Origin: Halorubrum sp. PV6
GTDB lineage: Archaea; Halobacteriota; Halobacteria; Halobacteriales; Haloferacaceae
Assembly: GCF_003990725.2 (NCBI RefSeq)
Contig: NZ_CP030064.1
Location: 1,240,001 to 1,304,000, forward strand
Direction: 5' to 3'
Length of the DNA stretch: 64,000 nucleotides
Positions 26,284 to 34,587 of this stretch are shown in pieces. Every line of letters begins with the position of its first letter. The first letter of the stretch is position 1. The position numbers were made by a program, and so were the translations under genes. A model generated the notes under the pieces. It saw only the letters and a program-made list of their open reading frames with translations, made no database searches and was not told the origin of the DNA.

Positions 26284-26625
26284 ATGAGCGAGAGCGACCC
26301 GGCGGACGCGTCCGCCAACGACCCGGCCGACCTGCTCCCGAACGACCGCGTGAAACAGGCCGCCCTCTCCGGCGACGTGACCCAACTGCACCGCGGGAAC
26401 CGGTACGGCGAGGAAGGCGACACCTTCGACATCGACGGCGTAACCTTCGAACTCACCGAGGTGACCGAACGCAAACTCGGCGACATGACCGACGAGGACG
26501 CGAAGCGGGAGGGGTCGCCGTCGCTGGCGGCGTACAAAGAGCGGATGGTCGAGGCGCACGGCGGCAACTTCGAGTGGGACGACGACGCCGACGTGGTGCG
26601 ACACCAGTTCGCACGGGTAGAGTGA
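26284..26625 (+). CDS. ASCH-domain protein
   Basis: 113 aa. After an acidic ~17-residue start come VKQAALSGDVTQLHRGNRYGEEGDTFDIDGVTFELTEV and LGDMTDEDAKREGSPSLAAYKERM, the beta-barrel-plus-helix of ASCH proteins, which are PUA-like and thought to bind RNA. Function in haloarchaea is unknown. Start supported by the TATA box 26-31 nt upstream. Stop is close to the convergent DUF2797 gene. Confidence 0.8.
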   Translation: MSESDPADASANDPADLLPNDRVKQAALSGDVTQLHRGNRYGEEGDTFDIDGVTFELTEVTERKLGDMTDEDAKREGSPSLAAYKERMVEAHGGNFEWDDDADVVRHQFARVE

Positions 26626-26646
26626 GGCGGTTCGACGCGCCGGGCG

Positions 26647-27399
26647 TCACTCCCCGAACGCGCCGAGGCTCGACTGCAGCTCGCGGTCCGGCACCGCCTC
26701 GGTGAGCTCGTAGCCGACCAGCTCCCTGGCGTCGACGGCGTACGTCGACCCGCCGCGGGCTAACAGCAACACGCGCCCCTTCCACCCGCGCACCGTGCCG
26801 GCCGCCATCGTCTCCGTGACGGGCCGGTCTTCGAGCGTGACCCCGTCGTCGAACGCGAACCGTTCGATCGGGTCGAACGCGTCTACCAACCGCTCCCACC
26901 CGGCTCGGTCCACGTCGCGACCGAAGCCGGCGATCTTCGTCGGGACGCGGACGCGGTCGACCAGGTCGTCGCGCGCGGCGAGTTCGGCCTCAACCTCGCG
27001 GGCGACGCGCCCGTCCGGGTAGGTCCGGATGTGGACGGCGCGGTCGGCTCCCTGCTCGCGAAGCCGGGTTTCGAGCCGCCACAGGCGGGTGACGCCGACC
27101 TTCCACACGTCGGGCGCGAAGCCGGCGAGGTACACCGCGTGCTCTTCGTGACAGTCCATCTCGTCTTTTAAACACGTCCCCGTACAGCGGGCACACACCC
27201 AGACGTGGCTGTGCGCGTCGCAGTAGGGTGCGTCGGCGGCGTCGCAGGCGATATGGCGACCGTCGTGGACCGTTCCCGCACAGCGGCGGTCGCCGAGCCC
27301 GAACGCCAACTCGGTGCCGGGCGTCGCTTCGACGAACTCGACCGCGCCGCCGCTGGCGACGTGGAGTCCCTCGCCCGACTCGTAGCCGACGACTTGCAC
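26647..27399 (-). CDS. DUF2797-family protein
   Basis: 250 aa. A Cys/His-rich region (CAGTVHDGRHIACDAA...CDAH...CARCTGTCLKDEMDC, residues ~45-90) probably binds zinc. It is followed by YLAGFAPDVWKVGVTRLWRLETRLREQGA, which resembles the core of GIY-YIG nucleases, though the two Tyr signatures are not exact. No experimental function known to me. I chose the GTG at 27399 (reads M-Q-V-V-G-Y); a GTG three codons upstream is the alternative. Same strand and 77 bp after menD. Confidence 0.78.
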   Translation of the reverse strand: MQVVGYESGEGLHVASGGAVEFVEATPGTELAFGLGDRRCAGTVHDGRHIACDAADAPYCDAHSHVWVCARCTGTCLKDEMDCHEEHAVYLAGFAPDVWKVGVTRLWRLETRLREQGADRAVHIRTYPDGRVAREVEAELAARDDLVDRVRVPTKIAGFGRDVDRAGWERLVDAFDPIERFAFDDGVTLEDRPVTETMAAGTVRGWKGRVLLLARGGSTYAVDARELVGYELTEAVPDRELQSSLGAFGE

Positions 27400-27476
27400 G
27401 GGTGTCACTACGCGGAGCGCCGACTTAGGCGCGTCGTCGCACCGGGCGTCCGGTCGGCGCCGTCCGCCGCGACACG

Positions 27477-29318
27477 CTACTCCGCCGGGTCGCCGTGAAC
27501 CGCGCGCTCGACTGCCGCTTCGAGGCGCTCGCGGGTGCGATGGCTCGGCTCGGCGTCCGTGCGCACTTCGATCAGGTGCGAGCCGGGCGTCTCGCGGGCC
27601 TCGGTGAGCGCGTCGGCGAGCGCGTCGGCCGTCGCCGTCGGGGCCGTCGCCGCGCCCTCGGCGTCCGGTCGCGCGTCGATGCGGGCGTACGCCAGCCCGT
27701 GTAAGTCGGCCAGGGGCTCGAACTCGATCCCGTGCGGCGTCTTGAACGCCTCCGTGAACTCCGGCTCGAACGACTCGATGGGGAGCTTGTGGAAGATGCC
27801 GCCGCCGTCGTTGTTGATCAGGACGACCGTCGCGTCGACGTCGCACCGGTCGAGCGCCAGCAGGCCGTTCGAGTCGTGGTAGAGGGCCAGGTCGCCGACG
27901 ACGAGCGTGAGGTCGTCGGTCGTCGCGGAGCCGGCGCCGAGCGCGCTGGACACGATCCCGTCGATCCCGGAGACGCCGCGGTTGCCGAGCGCGGTGACGC
28001 TCGTCGTCGTGGGGGAAACGAAGCGGTCCAGGTCGCGGACCGGCATCGAGTTGGAGACGAAGAGCGTCGCGGGGTCGGGGAGCGCGTCGGCGACGACCCG
28101 GAGCGCGTCGCCCTCGTGGAAGGGGAAGGGGTCGTCCGTCGCTTCGGCGTCCGCGTCTCGCCCGTGGATCGCCGCCGCGGTGCGGTCGGCAGCCTCCCAC
28201 TGCGCGCGCCAGTCGCCGTCGCCGTCACCGCCGGCGACGAGCCGAGAGAGGCGGGCACAGAGGCGGCTCGGCTCGGCGACGACCAGATCCGTCGCCGCGA
28301 ACTCTGCTTCGCGCCAGCGACCCGCGGGGTCGACCTGGTACTGGTCGGCGTCGGTTCCGGCGAGGTACTTCCGGAGTCGCTTCGAGGTGGGGGAGGCGCC
28401 GAGTCGGACGACGAGTTCGGGGTCGGTCCAGCCGTGCGACTCGCCGGCGACCGCCGCCGAGAGGTACGCGTCGTAGGCGCCGATCACGGGCGCGACGCGG
28501 GTGTGCCCGCCGAATCGGACCCCGGAGAGGGGGTCGGCGAGGATCGGGAACCCCGTCGCGTGCGACAGCGCCGTGATCGCCTCGGCGTCGAGCCCCGGCG
28601 GGTCCGCGGGGCCGGCGACGATCAGGCCGCGCTCGGTCGTCGACAGCGCGTTTGCGAGCCGCCGGAGCTCGTCGTCGCCCGGCGACGGCGATCCGGGTGT
28701 CACGTCGACGTAGGCGCCGTCGCGGCCGCGCTCGGCGGACGGGTCGAGGTCGGCCGGCACGTCGTCGGCCACCCGCGTCGGCTCCAGCGGCTTTTTAAAT
28801 GGGACGTTGAGGTGGACGGGTCCGGGGTCGGCGCCCTCGGCGGTCCCGACGGCGCGCGCGACGGTGGTCCGAAGCGAGCGCAGCGCCCGGTCGTTCGGCG
28901 CCGGCTCCGGGAGGTCCTTATAAAACCGGACGGCGTCGCCGTACAGCTTCTCCTGGTCCGCGGTCTGGTTCGCGCCCGAGTCGCGCAGTTCCGGCGGTCG
29001 GTCGGCCGTGAGCGCGAGCAGCGGGACGCGGGCCTCGCTCGCCTCCATCACGGCCGGGTGGTAGTTGGCGGCGGCGGTGCCGGAGGTACAGATAAGCGGC
29101 GTCACCGTCCCGGTCCGGCGCGCGCGGCCTAAGGCGAAGTAGGCGGCCGAGCGCTCGTCCAACTGGGAGAACACTCGTAGCTCGTCGTTGCGCGCGGCGG
29201 CCATCGTCAGCGGCGTGGAGCGGCTTCCGGGCGAGGCGACGACGGCGTCGACGCCCGCGGCGACGAGCTCGTCGACGAGGGCGCGCGCCCACAGCGTGTT
29301 CCGGTTCGGCGCGGTCAT
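27477..29318 (-). CDS. menD: SEPHCHC synthase (menaquinone synthesis)
   Basis: ThDP enzyme joining isochorismate and 2-oxoglutarate. 613 aa, normal length. Seen: PGSRSTPLTMAAARN (N-terminal motif), DERSAAYFALGRAR with the catalytic Glu region, CTSGTAAANYHPAVMEA, ADRPPELRDSGANQTADQ, and the ThDP/Mg site GDLALYHDSNGLLAL...NNDGGGIFHKLP. Haloarchaea use menaquinone as respiratory quinone, which fits. Promoter: TTTAAATAC at 29341-29349, ~25 nt upstream. F-Y-K and F-K-K in this gene are spelled with A/T-ending codons. Confidence 0.96.
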   Translation of the reverse strand: MTAPNRNTLWARALVDELVAAGVDAVVASPGSRSTPLTMAAARNDELRVFSQLDERSAAYFALGRARRTGTVTPLICTSGTAAANYHPAVMEASEARVPLLALTADRPPELRDSGANQTADQEKLYGDAVRFYKDLPEPAPNDRALRSLRTTVARAVGTAEGADPGPVHLNVPFKKPLEPTRVADDVPADLDPSAERGRDGAYVDVTPGSPSPGDDELRRLANALSTTERGLIVAGPADPPGLDAEAITALSHATGFPILADPLSGVRFGGHTRVAPVIGAYDAYLSAAVAGESHGWTDPELVVRLGASPTSKRLRKYLAGTDADQYQVDPAGRWREAEFAATDLVVAEPSRLCARLSRLVAGGDGDGDWRAQWEAADRTAAAIHGRDADAEATDDPFPFHEGDALRVVADALPDPATLFVSNSMPVRDLDRFVSPTTTSVTALGNRGVSGIDGIVSSALGAGSATTDDLTLVVGDLALYHDSNGLLALDRCDVDATVVLINNDGGGIFHKLPIESFEPEFTEAFKTPHGIEFEPLADLHGLAYARIDARPDAEGAATAPTATADALADALTEARETPGSHLIEVRTDAEPSHRTRERLEAAVERAVHGDPAE

Positions 29319-29340
29319 TACGACCGATTGGAGGTCGGGA

Positions 29341-29349
29341 TTTAAATAC
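29341..29349 (-). promoter_or_regulatory. TATA-like element of menD
   Basis: Minus strand GTATTTAAA, centred ~27 nt upstream of the menD ATG. Confidence 0.5.
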
Positions 29350-29409
29350 TCCCGCGGGTCGGGCGCGTCGGGACTGGGGACGGCGGCGGCCGCGCCTCCC
29401 CGGTGCCGC

Positions 29410-30351
29410 TCACCGCCGGTCCAGCCGCGAGAGCCCGTGCCACACCGCGTCGACGAGGCGGTCTTCCCCGTCGCCCTCCGCCGCTTCCCACCCGCGAGCG
29501 AGCGCGTCCTCCAGCACGGGGACGGGGTGGTTTTCGAAGTTGTTCATCCCGCGGAACGTCTCCAGGGCGTCGCGCTCGGCGTCGCCGAACGCCGCGTCGT
29601 CGCCCGCCCCGACTTCACCCGCGTCGAGGTACCCGAGGTCGACGAGCGCGGCCGACACCGCCGCCGCGGTCTCGCCGGTCAGTTCCCGGGTTTCGTCGGG
29701 CGACTCGCGCTCCAGCAGGGTCACGTCGTACAGCTTGAACACCCGCTCTAACTCGTCGATCGGCGCCTCGTGGTCGTCGACGCGCACGTCGACCCACCGG
29801 TCGTTGCGCCCGTCGTAGCCGCCCTCCGGCTTGGCGACGTACAGCGCCGCCGACTGCTCGCCGCGCTTGTCGCCGCCGGCCTCGTTGCCGGCGTGGAGCG
29901 CCGCGATCAGCCGTTCGGGGAGGCCGCCGTCGGTCGCCTCGAACGTCTCCGCCATCGCGTCGAGGGTGGCGGCGTTCTCCAGGATGTTACCTTGGACGGT
30001 GTAGTGGTCGCCCTGCCGGTCGCCGGCGTGGTCGTGACACTCGTCGCCGGTGAACGCCGCCACCGAGCCGTCGGCGCCGACGACGCCGACCTGTCGCGAG
30101 GGCGCCTCCTCGTCCTCGTCGGTGAGCCGCTCGACGACCGCGGGGGCGTCGTCGCCCTCGCGCAGGAGGTCGAGTCCGTCGGGTCCGTACGCGACGTTCG
30201 CGTAGCTCTGGGTGGCGATCGCGCCGGCGTCGGCGCTCGCGAACGGGACGACGGCGCCGACGCCGACGAACTTCGACTGGACCGCGACGCCGACGGCGTC
30301 GGTCTCCGGGTCGCGCGCGACGATCGAGAAGGTCGAGGGGCGGACTGGCAT
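29410..30351 (-). CDS. DUF1028-family Ntn-hydrolase-like protein
   Basis: 313 aa. N-terminal STFSIVARDPETDAVGVAVQSKFVGVGAVVPFA is the DUF1028 (Ntn-fold) start, followed by IATQSYANVAYGPDGLDLL and QVGVVGADGSVAAFTGDECHDHAGDRQGDHYTVQGN. The C-terminal ~90 residues are the extra domain often found in longer members, once described as peptidoglycan-binding-like, which would make little sense in an archaeon. Catalytic activity is unproven. Start at the internal ATG (30351) because homologous sequence begins there. Confidence 0.85.
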   Translation of the reverse strand: MPVRPSTFSIVARDPETDAVGVAVQSKFVGVGAVVPFASADAGAIATQSYANVAYGPDGLDLLREGDDAPAVVERLTDEDEEAPSRQVGVVGADGSVAAFTGDECHDHAGDRQGDHYTVQGNILENAATLDAMAETFEATDGGLPERLIAALHAGNEAGGDKRGEQSAALYVAKPEGGYDGRNDRWVDVRVDDHEAPIDELERVFKLYDVTLLERESPDETRELTGETAAAVSAALVDLGYLDAGEVGAGDDAAFGDAERDALETFRGMNNFENHPVPVLEDALARGWEAAEGDGEDRLVDAVWHGLSRLDRR

Positions 30352-30474
30352 ACGGTTCGGACCGTCGGGCGCGGGCGGCATAAATCCGGTCGGGTCGCCC
30401 CGGTTCGGGCCGCCTCGCCCGCGCGTCCGTTCCGTTCTGCAACGCTTATGCCCGCCGACCGACTTCTATTGGAC

Positions 30475-31167
30475 ATGAGCGACGACGACGCCGTCGACGT
30501 CGAGGTCGAGTCCCCCGACGACGCCGCGAGCGACGCGGCGCGAACGAACGGCACCGCGGACGCGGCGACAGAAGAACCGAGCGACGAGGGCGCCGGCGCG
30601 GAGGACGAAGCCGGCGTCAAGGATATCGCTGACGACCGCGAGGCGCTCGCCGCCGCCGTCGCCGAGCACGACGAGGCGCTCGCGCGGGAAGTCGCGGCCC
30701 TGGAGGCGGAACTCGACGAGACGCGCGACGAACTGTTAGACGCCGAGGCGGAAAACGAGGAGCTTACCAGCAAACTGGCGCGGGTCAAAGCCGACTTCAG
30801 CAACTACAAACAGCGCGCGAAACGCAAGCAAGACGAGATCCGCGAGCGCGCCTCTGAGCAGCTCGTCGAGCGCATCACCCCGGTCCGCAACGACCTCCTG
30901 CGTGCGCTCGACCAGGAGGCGGGCAGCGACCTCCGCCCCGGCGTCGAGTCGACGCTGGAGAAGTTCGACGAGGTGCTGGCCGACGAGGGCGTCGAGCCGA
31001 TCGAACCCGATCCGGGCGAGGACGTGGACCCGGCCCGCCATCAGGTGATGTTGCGCGTCGAGAGCGACCGCCCCGCGGGCACCGTTCACGAGGTGTACGA
31101 ACCGGGCTACGAGATGGGCGACCGCGTGATCAGGGAAGCGAAAGTCACCGTCAGCGACGACGAGTAA
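30475..31167 (+). CDS. grpE: GrpE nucleotide-exchange factor
   Basis: Releases ADP from DnaK. 230 aa: a long acidic N-terminus (~1-60), coiled coil (ALAREVAALEAELDETRDELLDAEAENEELTSKLARVKADFSNYKQRAKRK, ~60-120) and the C-terminal beta domain with MLRVESDRPAGTVHEVYEPGYEMGDRVIREAKVTV. dnaK and dnaJ, which often follow grpE, are not in this window; instead surE follows on the opposite strand. Confidence 0.95.
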   Translation: MSDDDAVDVEVESPDDAASDAARTNGTADAATEEPSDEGAGAEDEAGVKDIADDREALAAAVAEHDEALAREVAALEAELDETRDELLDAEAENEELTSKLARVKADFSNYKQRAKRKQDEIRERASEQLVERITPVRNDLLRALDQEAGSDLRPGVESTLEKFDEVLADEGVEPIEPDPGEDVDPARHQVMLRVESDRPAGTVHEVYEPGYEMGDRVIREAKVTVSDDE

Positions 31168-31191
31168 CCCGAATTTCTCAGTCGGCGTCGG

Positions 31192-31998
31192 CTACGCGCT
31201 GTCGGTCACGCCGCCGTACGCCGCCGCCAACTCGTCGAGGTCCGCGTCCGGGGCCGTCTCGTGTGGCACGGACAGCGGCGAGACGGAGACCTCGCCGTCG
31301 ACGACCGCGCGGCGGTCGGTCCCGACCGGGTCCGGTACGTCCTCCGCGTTCATCTTCCCCCAGATCGGGTCCGAGAAGGTGACGCGCCCGTTCCCGTCGT
31401 GAGCCGCCTCCATCCCGTACCACGGCGAGGGGTCGGTGACGCGCATCGGCGCCGCCGCCTCGTCGTCGCCCTCCGTGATCGGCGCGTTGATATTTAAATA
31501 GTCGACGCGCTCGAACGCGCCGGCCGCGGTCGCCTCCCGAATCAAAAATCGGGTCGCGCGCGTCGCATTCGCGAACTCGGGCGGCGAGAACTCCCGTTTC
31601 CACCAGTCGTCTCCGCCGGGCACGTACATCGACGCCGCGACCGCGGGCACGCCGAAGAAGGCGGCCTCGACCGCGGCGGAGACGGTTCCGGAGCGTCCGA
31701 GGGTGTACGCCCCGAGGTTCGCGCCCTCGTTACAGCCGGCGACGACCATGTCGGCGTCCGGGACCAGCGCGTCGAGCCCCGCGACCACGCAGTCGACCGG
31801 GGTGCCGTCGACGGCGTACCCCAGCTCGTGTTCCGCGACATCGACGCCGTCCGAGAGGGTGCGCCCGGTCGAAGACTGGTCGTCGGTGGGTGCGACCGCG
31901 ACCACGTCGTAGTCGGCCGACAGGCCCTCGTAGAGCGCCCTGATACCGGCGGCGTCGATGCCGTCGTCGTTCGTCAACAATACGCGTTCGACACTCAT
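31192..31998 (-). CDS. surE: 5'/3'-nucleotidase SurE
   Basis: Metal-dependent nucleoside-monophosphate phosphatase. 268 aa. Seen: VLLTNDDGIDAAGIRAL (metal-binding Asp-Asp), APTDDQSSTGRTLSDG, YAVDGTPVDCVVAGLDAL and VAGCNEGANLGAYTLGRSGTVSAAVEAAFFGVPAVAAS. Start MSVERVLL at 31998; the frame is open far upstream but only as non-coding-like Arg-rich sequence. One internal Y-L-N-I is spelled TAT TTA AAT ATC. Confidence 0.95.
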   Translation of the reverse strand: MSVERVLLTNDDGIDAAGIRALYEGLSADYDVVAVAPTDDQSSTGRTLSDGVDVAEHELGYAVDGTPVDCVVAGLDALVPDADMVVAGCNEGANLGAYTLGRSGTVSAAVEAAFFGVPAVAASMYVPGGDDWWKREFSPPEFANATRATRFLIREATAAGAFERVDYLNINAPITEGDDEAAAPMRVTDPSPWYGMEAAHDGNGRVTFSDPIWGKMNAEDVPDPVGTDRRAVVDGEVSVSPLSVPHETAPDADLDELAAAYGGVTDSA

Positions 31999-32055
31999 AC
32001 GATCTGTTCGGGCGGTTCGGGCAAAAGTCCACCGTCGCGAGGCGACGCGGCGAGT

Positions 32056-32115
32056 CGCCGGCCGCGCGCCGCTCCCGTTCCGAACCGCCGGCCGCGCGAC
32101 GCCCCCGTTCCGAAC
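32056..32115. repeat. 30-bp tandem duplication
   Basis: Two adjacent copies, 32056-32085 and 32086-32115, differing at two positions, in the divergent gap between surE and the DUF5798 gene. Confidence 0.8.
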
Positions 32116-32151
32116 GGAAAGGCCCACGTACCACCGGTCCGATCGCCCGGT

Positions 32152-32469
32152 ATGGGATTCGGGGACACGGCAAAAAAGATTCAGACGCTCGCCGACAAGG
32201 CGGAGCGCACGTACCAGAAGATCAACGAACTTCGCGAGGAGGTCGAGACCACCCAGTCGACCGTCGTTGAGACCTCCGAGCGAGTCCAACTGCTCGAAAA
32301 CGAGATGGCCGAACAGCGCGCCGTCCTCGACGCTGTCGCTCGCGGGGTCGGCGTCGACTTGGAGAGCGTGAGCACGGAAGCGCACATCACCGACGCCGAG
32401 GCGGCGGCGACGGACGGCGACGGCGCGGACGCGACCGCCGAGTCCGGCGGCGAGAGCGGCGAACAGTAA
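32152..32469 (+). CDS. DUF5798-type coiled-coil protein
   Basis: 105 aa. Opens MGFGDTAKKIQTLADKAERTYQKINELREEVE, then a heptad-rich coiled coil to ~residue 68 and an acidic Ala/Glu/Gly tail. Fits the small haloarchaeal DUF5798 family. Function unknown; the coiled coil suggests oligomerisation. ATG 32152 chosen because upstream codons in frame run through the 30-bp duplication. Confidence 0.78.
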   Translation: MGFGDTAKKIQTLADKAERTYQKINELREEVETTQSTVVETSERVQLLENEMAEQRAVLDAVARGVGVDLESVSTEAHITDAEAAATDGDGADATAESGGESGEQ

Positions 32470-32531
32470 GACGCGCGCAGCGTCCGATCGGTCGGGGCGT
32501 CTCGGTCGCGTTCGCGTCGGTGCGGTGGTGC

Positions 32532-33125
32532 TTATTCGTCGGACTCGTCGGACTCGTCGCCGGCGTCGGTCGTTTCTTTCGCCCGCGAGACGACCTCGGC
32601 CGGCACGCCCGCGACCGTCGTGTCCGGGGGCACGTCGTCGGCGACGAGCGAGTTCGCGGCCACCTGCGCGCCCTCGCCGACCGTCACGCCCGGCAGGACG
32701 ACCGCGCCGGCCCCGATCATCGCGCCCGCCTCGACGACGACGTCGCCGAGGCGGTACTCGTCGCGGAGGAACTCGTGACAGAGCAGCGTCGCGTCGTAAC
32801 CGATGATCGCGTGGTCGCCGACCGTGATCCGCTCGGGCCAGAACACGTCCGGCGTCGACTCTAACCCCCACGCGACGCCGGTGCCGACCGTGACGCCGAT
32901 CCGACTGAGCAGCCAGTTTTTCAGCGCGAGGCTCGGGCAGATCCGCGCGAGGACGATGACGACGTAGTTGCGAACGACGACGAGCGGCGACTTCGCGTCC
33001 GGCCACGACCACAGCGAGTTGCGCGCGCCGCCGGTCCGGTGTCGCTCCAGTCTGTCGGTCCGGGCGCCGCCGGGGGCCTCCTTGTCGGTTGCGGCGGCGT
33101 CGGACCGCCCGTCGTCGTGAGTCAC
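32532..33125 (-). CDS. Left-handed beta-helix (hexapeptide) acyltransferase
   Basis: 197 aa. Hexapeptide repeats run from ITVGDHAIIGYDATLLC to VVVEAGAMIGAGAVVLPGVTVGEGAQVAANSLVADDVPPDTTVAGVPAEVV, the usual end of the LbH domain. The first ~45 residues are charged, followed by VVVRNYVVIVLARICPSLALKNWLL, which could sit on the membrane. Acyl-CoA-dependent O- or N-acetylation is likely; the acceptor is unknown. Ends in a run of D-E-S repeats. Confidence 0.87.
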   Translation of the reverse strand: MTHDDGRSDAAATDKEAPGGARTDRLERHRTGGARNSLWSWPDAKSPLVVVRNYVVIVLARICPSLALKNWLLSRIGVTVGTGVAWGLESTPDVFWPERITVGDHAIIGYDATLLCHEFLRDEYRLGDVVVEAGAMIGAGAVVLPGVTVGEGAQVAANSLVADDVPPDTTVAGVPAEVVSRAKETTDAGDESDESDE

Positions 33126-33173
33126 GGAGGGTCGTTCGGGCGGCGCCGGTAAAAGGGTCGCTGCCGAGGCGGG

Positions 33174-34457
33174 TTACCGGCGGATCTCGGCCATGTGGTC
33201 GATCCGGCGCTGGACGAGGTCGGCTTTCCCCACGTCGTGGCGGATCCGGACTCGGTCGCCGGCGGCCGAGAGACCGTCTTCGGCCTGCGCCTCCGCGGCG
33301 GCGATGGAGTCGCCGCGGCCGACGACCGCGAACGCCCGCGAGGTGGTCGTGTACAGGCCGTCGTCCCGTTCGTCGACGCTGGCGTAGTAGAGGAGCGCGT
33401 CGCCGACGCTCTCCTCGTCGACCGCGATCTTCGCGCCCGCGTCGGGGTCGACCGGGTAGCCGTCCGGGACGGCGTACTTACAGACCGTCGCCTCGCCGGA
33501 GAAGCCGAGTTCGGGGAGCGGGTCCTCGTCGCGCGCGGCCGTGAGCACGTCCACGAACGGCGTCGACAAGGCCGGGAGCGTGTTCATCGCCTCCGGGTCG
33601 CCGAAGCGCGCGTTGAACTCGACGACCTTCGGCCCCTCGTCGGTGAGCATGAACTGGCCGTAGAGGACGCCCTTGTAGTCGGGGAGCGACTCGACGACCG
33701 CGTCCAGCACCGCGACGGCGGCCTCGTAGTCGCCCTCGGCCATGAAGGGAAGCGAAAGGCCCGTGTCCGAGTACGACCCCATCCCGCCGGTGTTCGGCCC
33801 CTCGTCGCCCTCGTAGGCGCGCTTGTGGTCCTGGACCGCGGGCGTCGTCCGCACGTCGCCGTTGGCGACGAACGCCTGAATCGTGAACTCCTCGCCGACG
33901 AGTCGCTCTTCGAGCACGACGCGCTCGTAGTCGGAGTCGCGGAGGTACGCCTTCGCGCCCTCGGCGTCCACCTGATCGCCCATCACTTTCACGCCCTTGC
34001 CGCCGGTGAGTCCGACCGGCTTCACGGCGAGGTCGCCCTCGTAGTCGTCGATGTAGTCGCAGGCGGCCTCGATGTCGTCGAACACCGCGTAGTCGGGACA
34101 GCCGGGGATCTCGGCCTCCTCCATGAACTCGCGCTGGAACGCTTTATCCGTCTCCAGTCGCGCTTCCTCGGCCTGCGGGCCGAACGCGTACACGCCGGCC
34201 GCGTCGAGCGCGTCGGCGACGCCCGCCGCGAGCGCGGACTCCGGGCCGATCACGGCGATGTCCGCGCCGACCGCGGTCGCGTAGTCGGCGACCGCCTCGG
34301 CGTCGGTCTCGTCTATCGTCTCGAACCCGTCGGCGAGGCGTCGAATTCCCGGATTGCGGTTGCTCGCGCAGGCGTACAGCGCACAGTCGTCGGCGACGGC
34401 GCGGGCAATGGCGTGTTCGCGCCCGCCGCCCCCCACCAGGAGTACGGTCTCCGTCAT
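33174..34457 (-). CDS. purD: Phosphoribosylamine-glycine ligase
   Basis: Second step of purine synthesis (GAR synthetase), ATP-grasp fold. 427 aa. Seen: VLLVGGGGREHAIARAVA at the start, VIGPESALAAGVADAL, PVGLTGGKGVKVM (ATP loop), and EDPLPELGFSGEATVCKYAVPDGYP; the family's DxNARFGDPE segment is present as EFNARFGDPEAMNTLP. A leaderless promoter (TTTACAC, 34481-34487) and the ATATCCA-N6-TGGATAT palindrome lie upstream, in the same order as at purS. Confidence 0.96.
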   Translation of the reverse strand: MTETVLLVGGGGREHAIARAVADDCALYACASNRNPGIRRLADGFETIDETDAEAVADYATAVGADIAVIGPESALAAGVADALDAAGVYAFGPQAEEARLETDKAFQREFMEEAEIPGCPDYAVFDDIEAACDYIDDYEGDLAVKPVGLTGGKGVKVMGDQVDAEGAKAYLRDSDYERVVLEERLVGEEFTIQAFVANGDVRTTPAVQDHKRAYEGDEGPNTGGMGSYSDTGLSLPFMAEGDYEAAVAVLDAVVESLPDYKGVLYGQFMLTDEGPKVVEFNARFGDPEAMNTLPALSTPFVDVLTAARDEDPLPELGFSGEATVCKYAVPDGYPVDPDAGAKIAVDEESVGDALLYYASVDERDDGLYTTTSRAFAVVGRGDSIAAAEAQAEDGLSAAGDRVRIRHDVGKADLVQRRIDHMAEIRR

Positions 34458-34480
34458 GTGCGACCGATAACTGCACGGTA

Positions 34481-34487
34481 GTGTAAA
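34481..34487 (-). promoter_or_regulatory. TATA-like element of purD
   Basis: Minus strand TTTACAC, 24-30 nt upstream of the purD ATG, matching the element of purS at 3224-3231. Confidence 0.55.
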
Positions 34488-34510
34488 CTTTGCTTTCTTT
34501 CTACAGCCGA

Positions 34511-34530
34511 ATATCCACTATCTTGGATAT
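34511..34530. promoter_or_regulatory. Candidate pur operator, ATATCCA-N6-TGGATAT
   Basis: Second copy of the 20-bp palindrome seen at 3252-3271. The arms are identical while the 6-bp centre differs (CTATCT here, CGTTCG there), as expected of a dimeric protein site. It lies 24 bp upstream of the purD TATA-like element. Confidence 0.6.
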
Positions 34531-34587
34531 GCGCTCGCGGCGGCGCTCGTGAGACGGGTTTTTGCCGCGCCGGGCCGAATCGGCCCT

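Noticed and set aside
27732-29132. 466-codon plus-strand ORF
   Set aside because: Lies wholly antisense to menD, whose motifs are complete; no domain in the plus frame.
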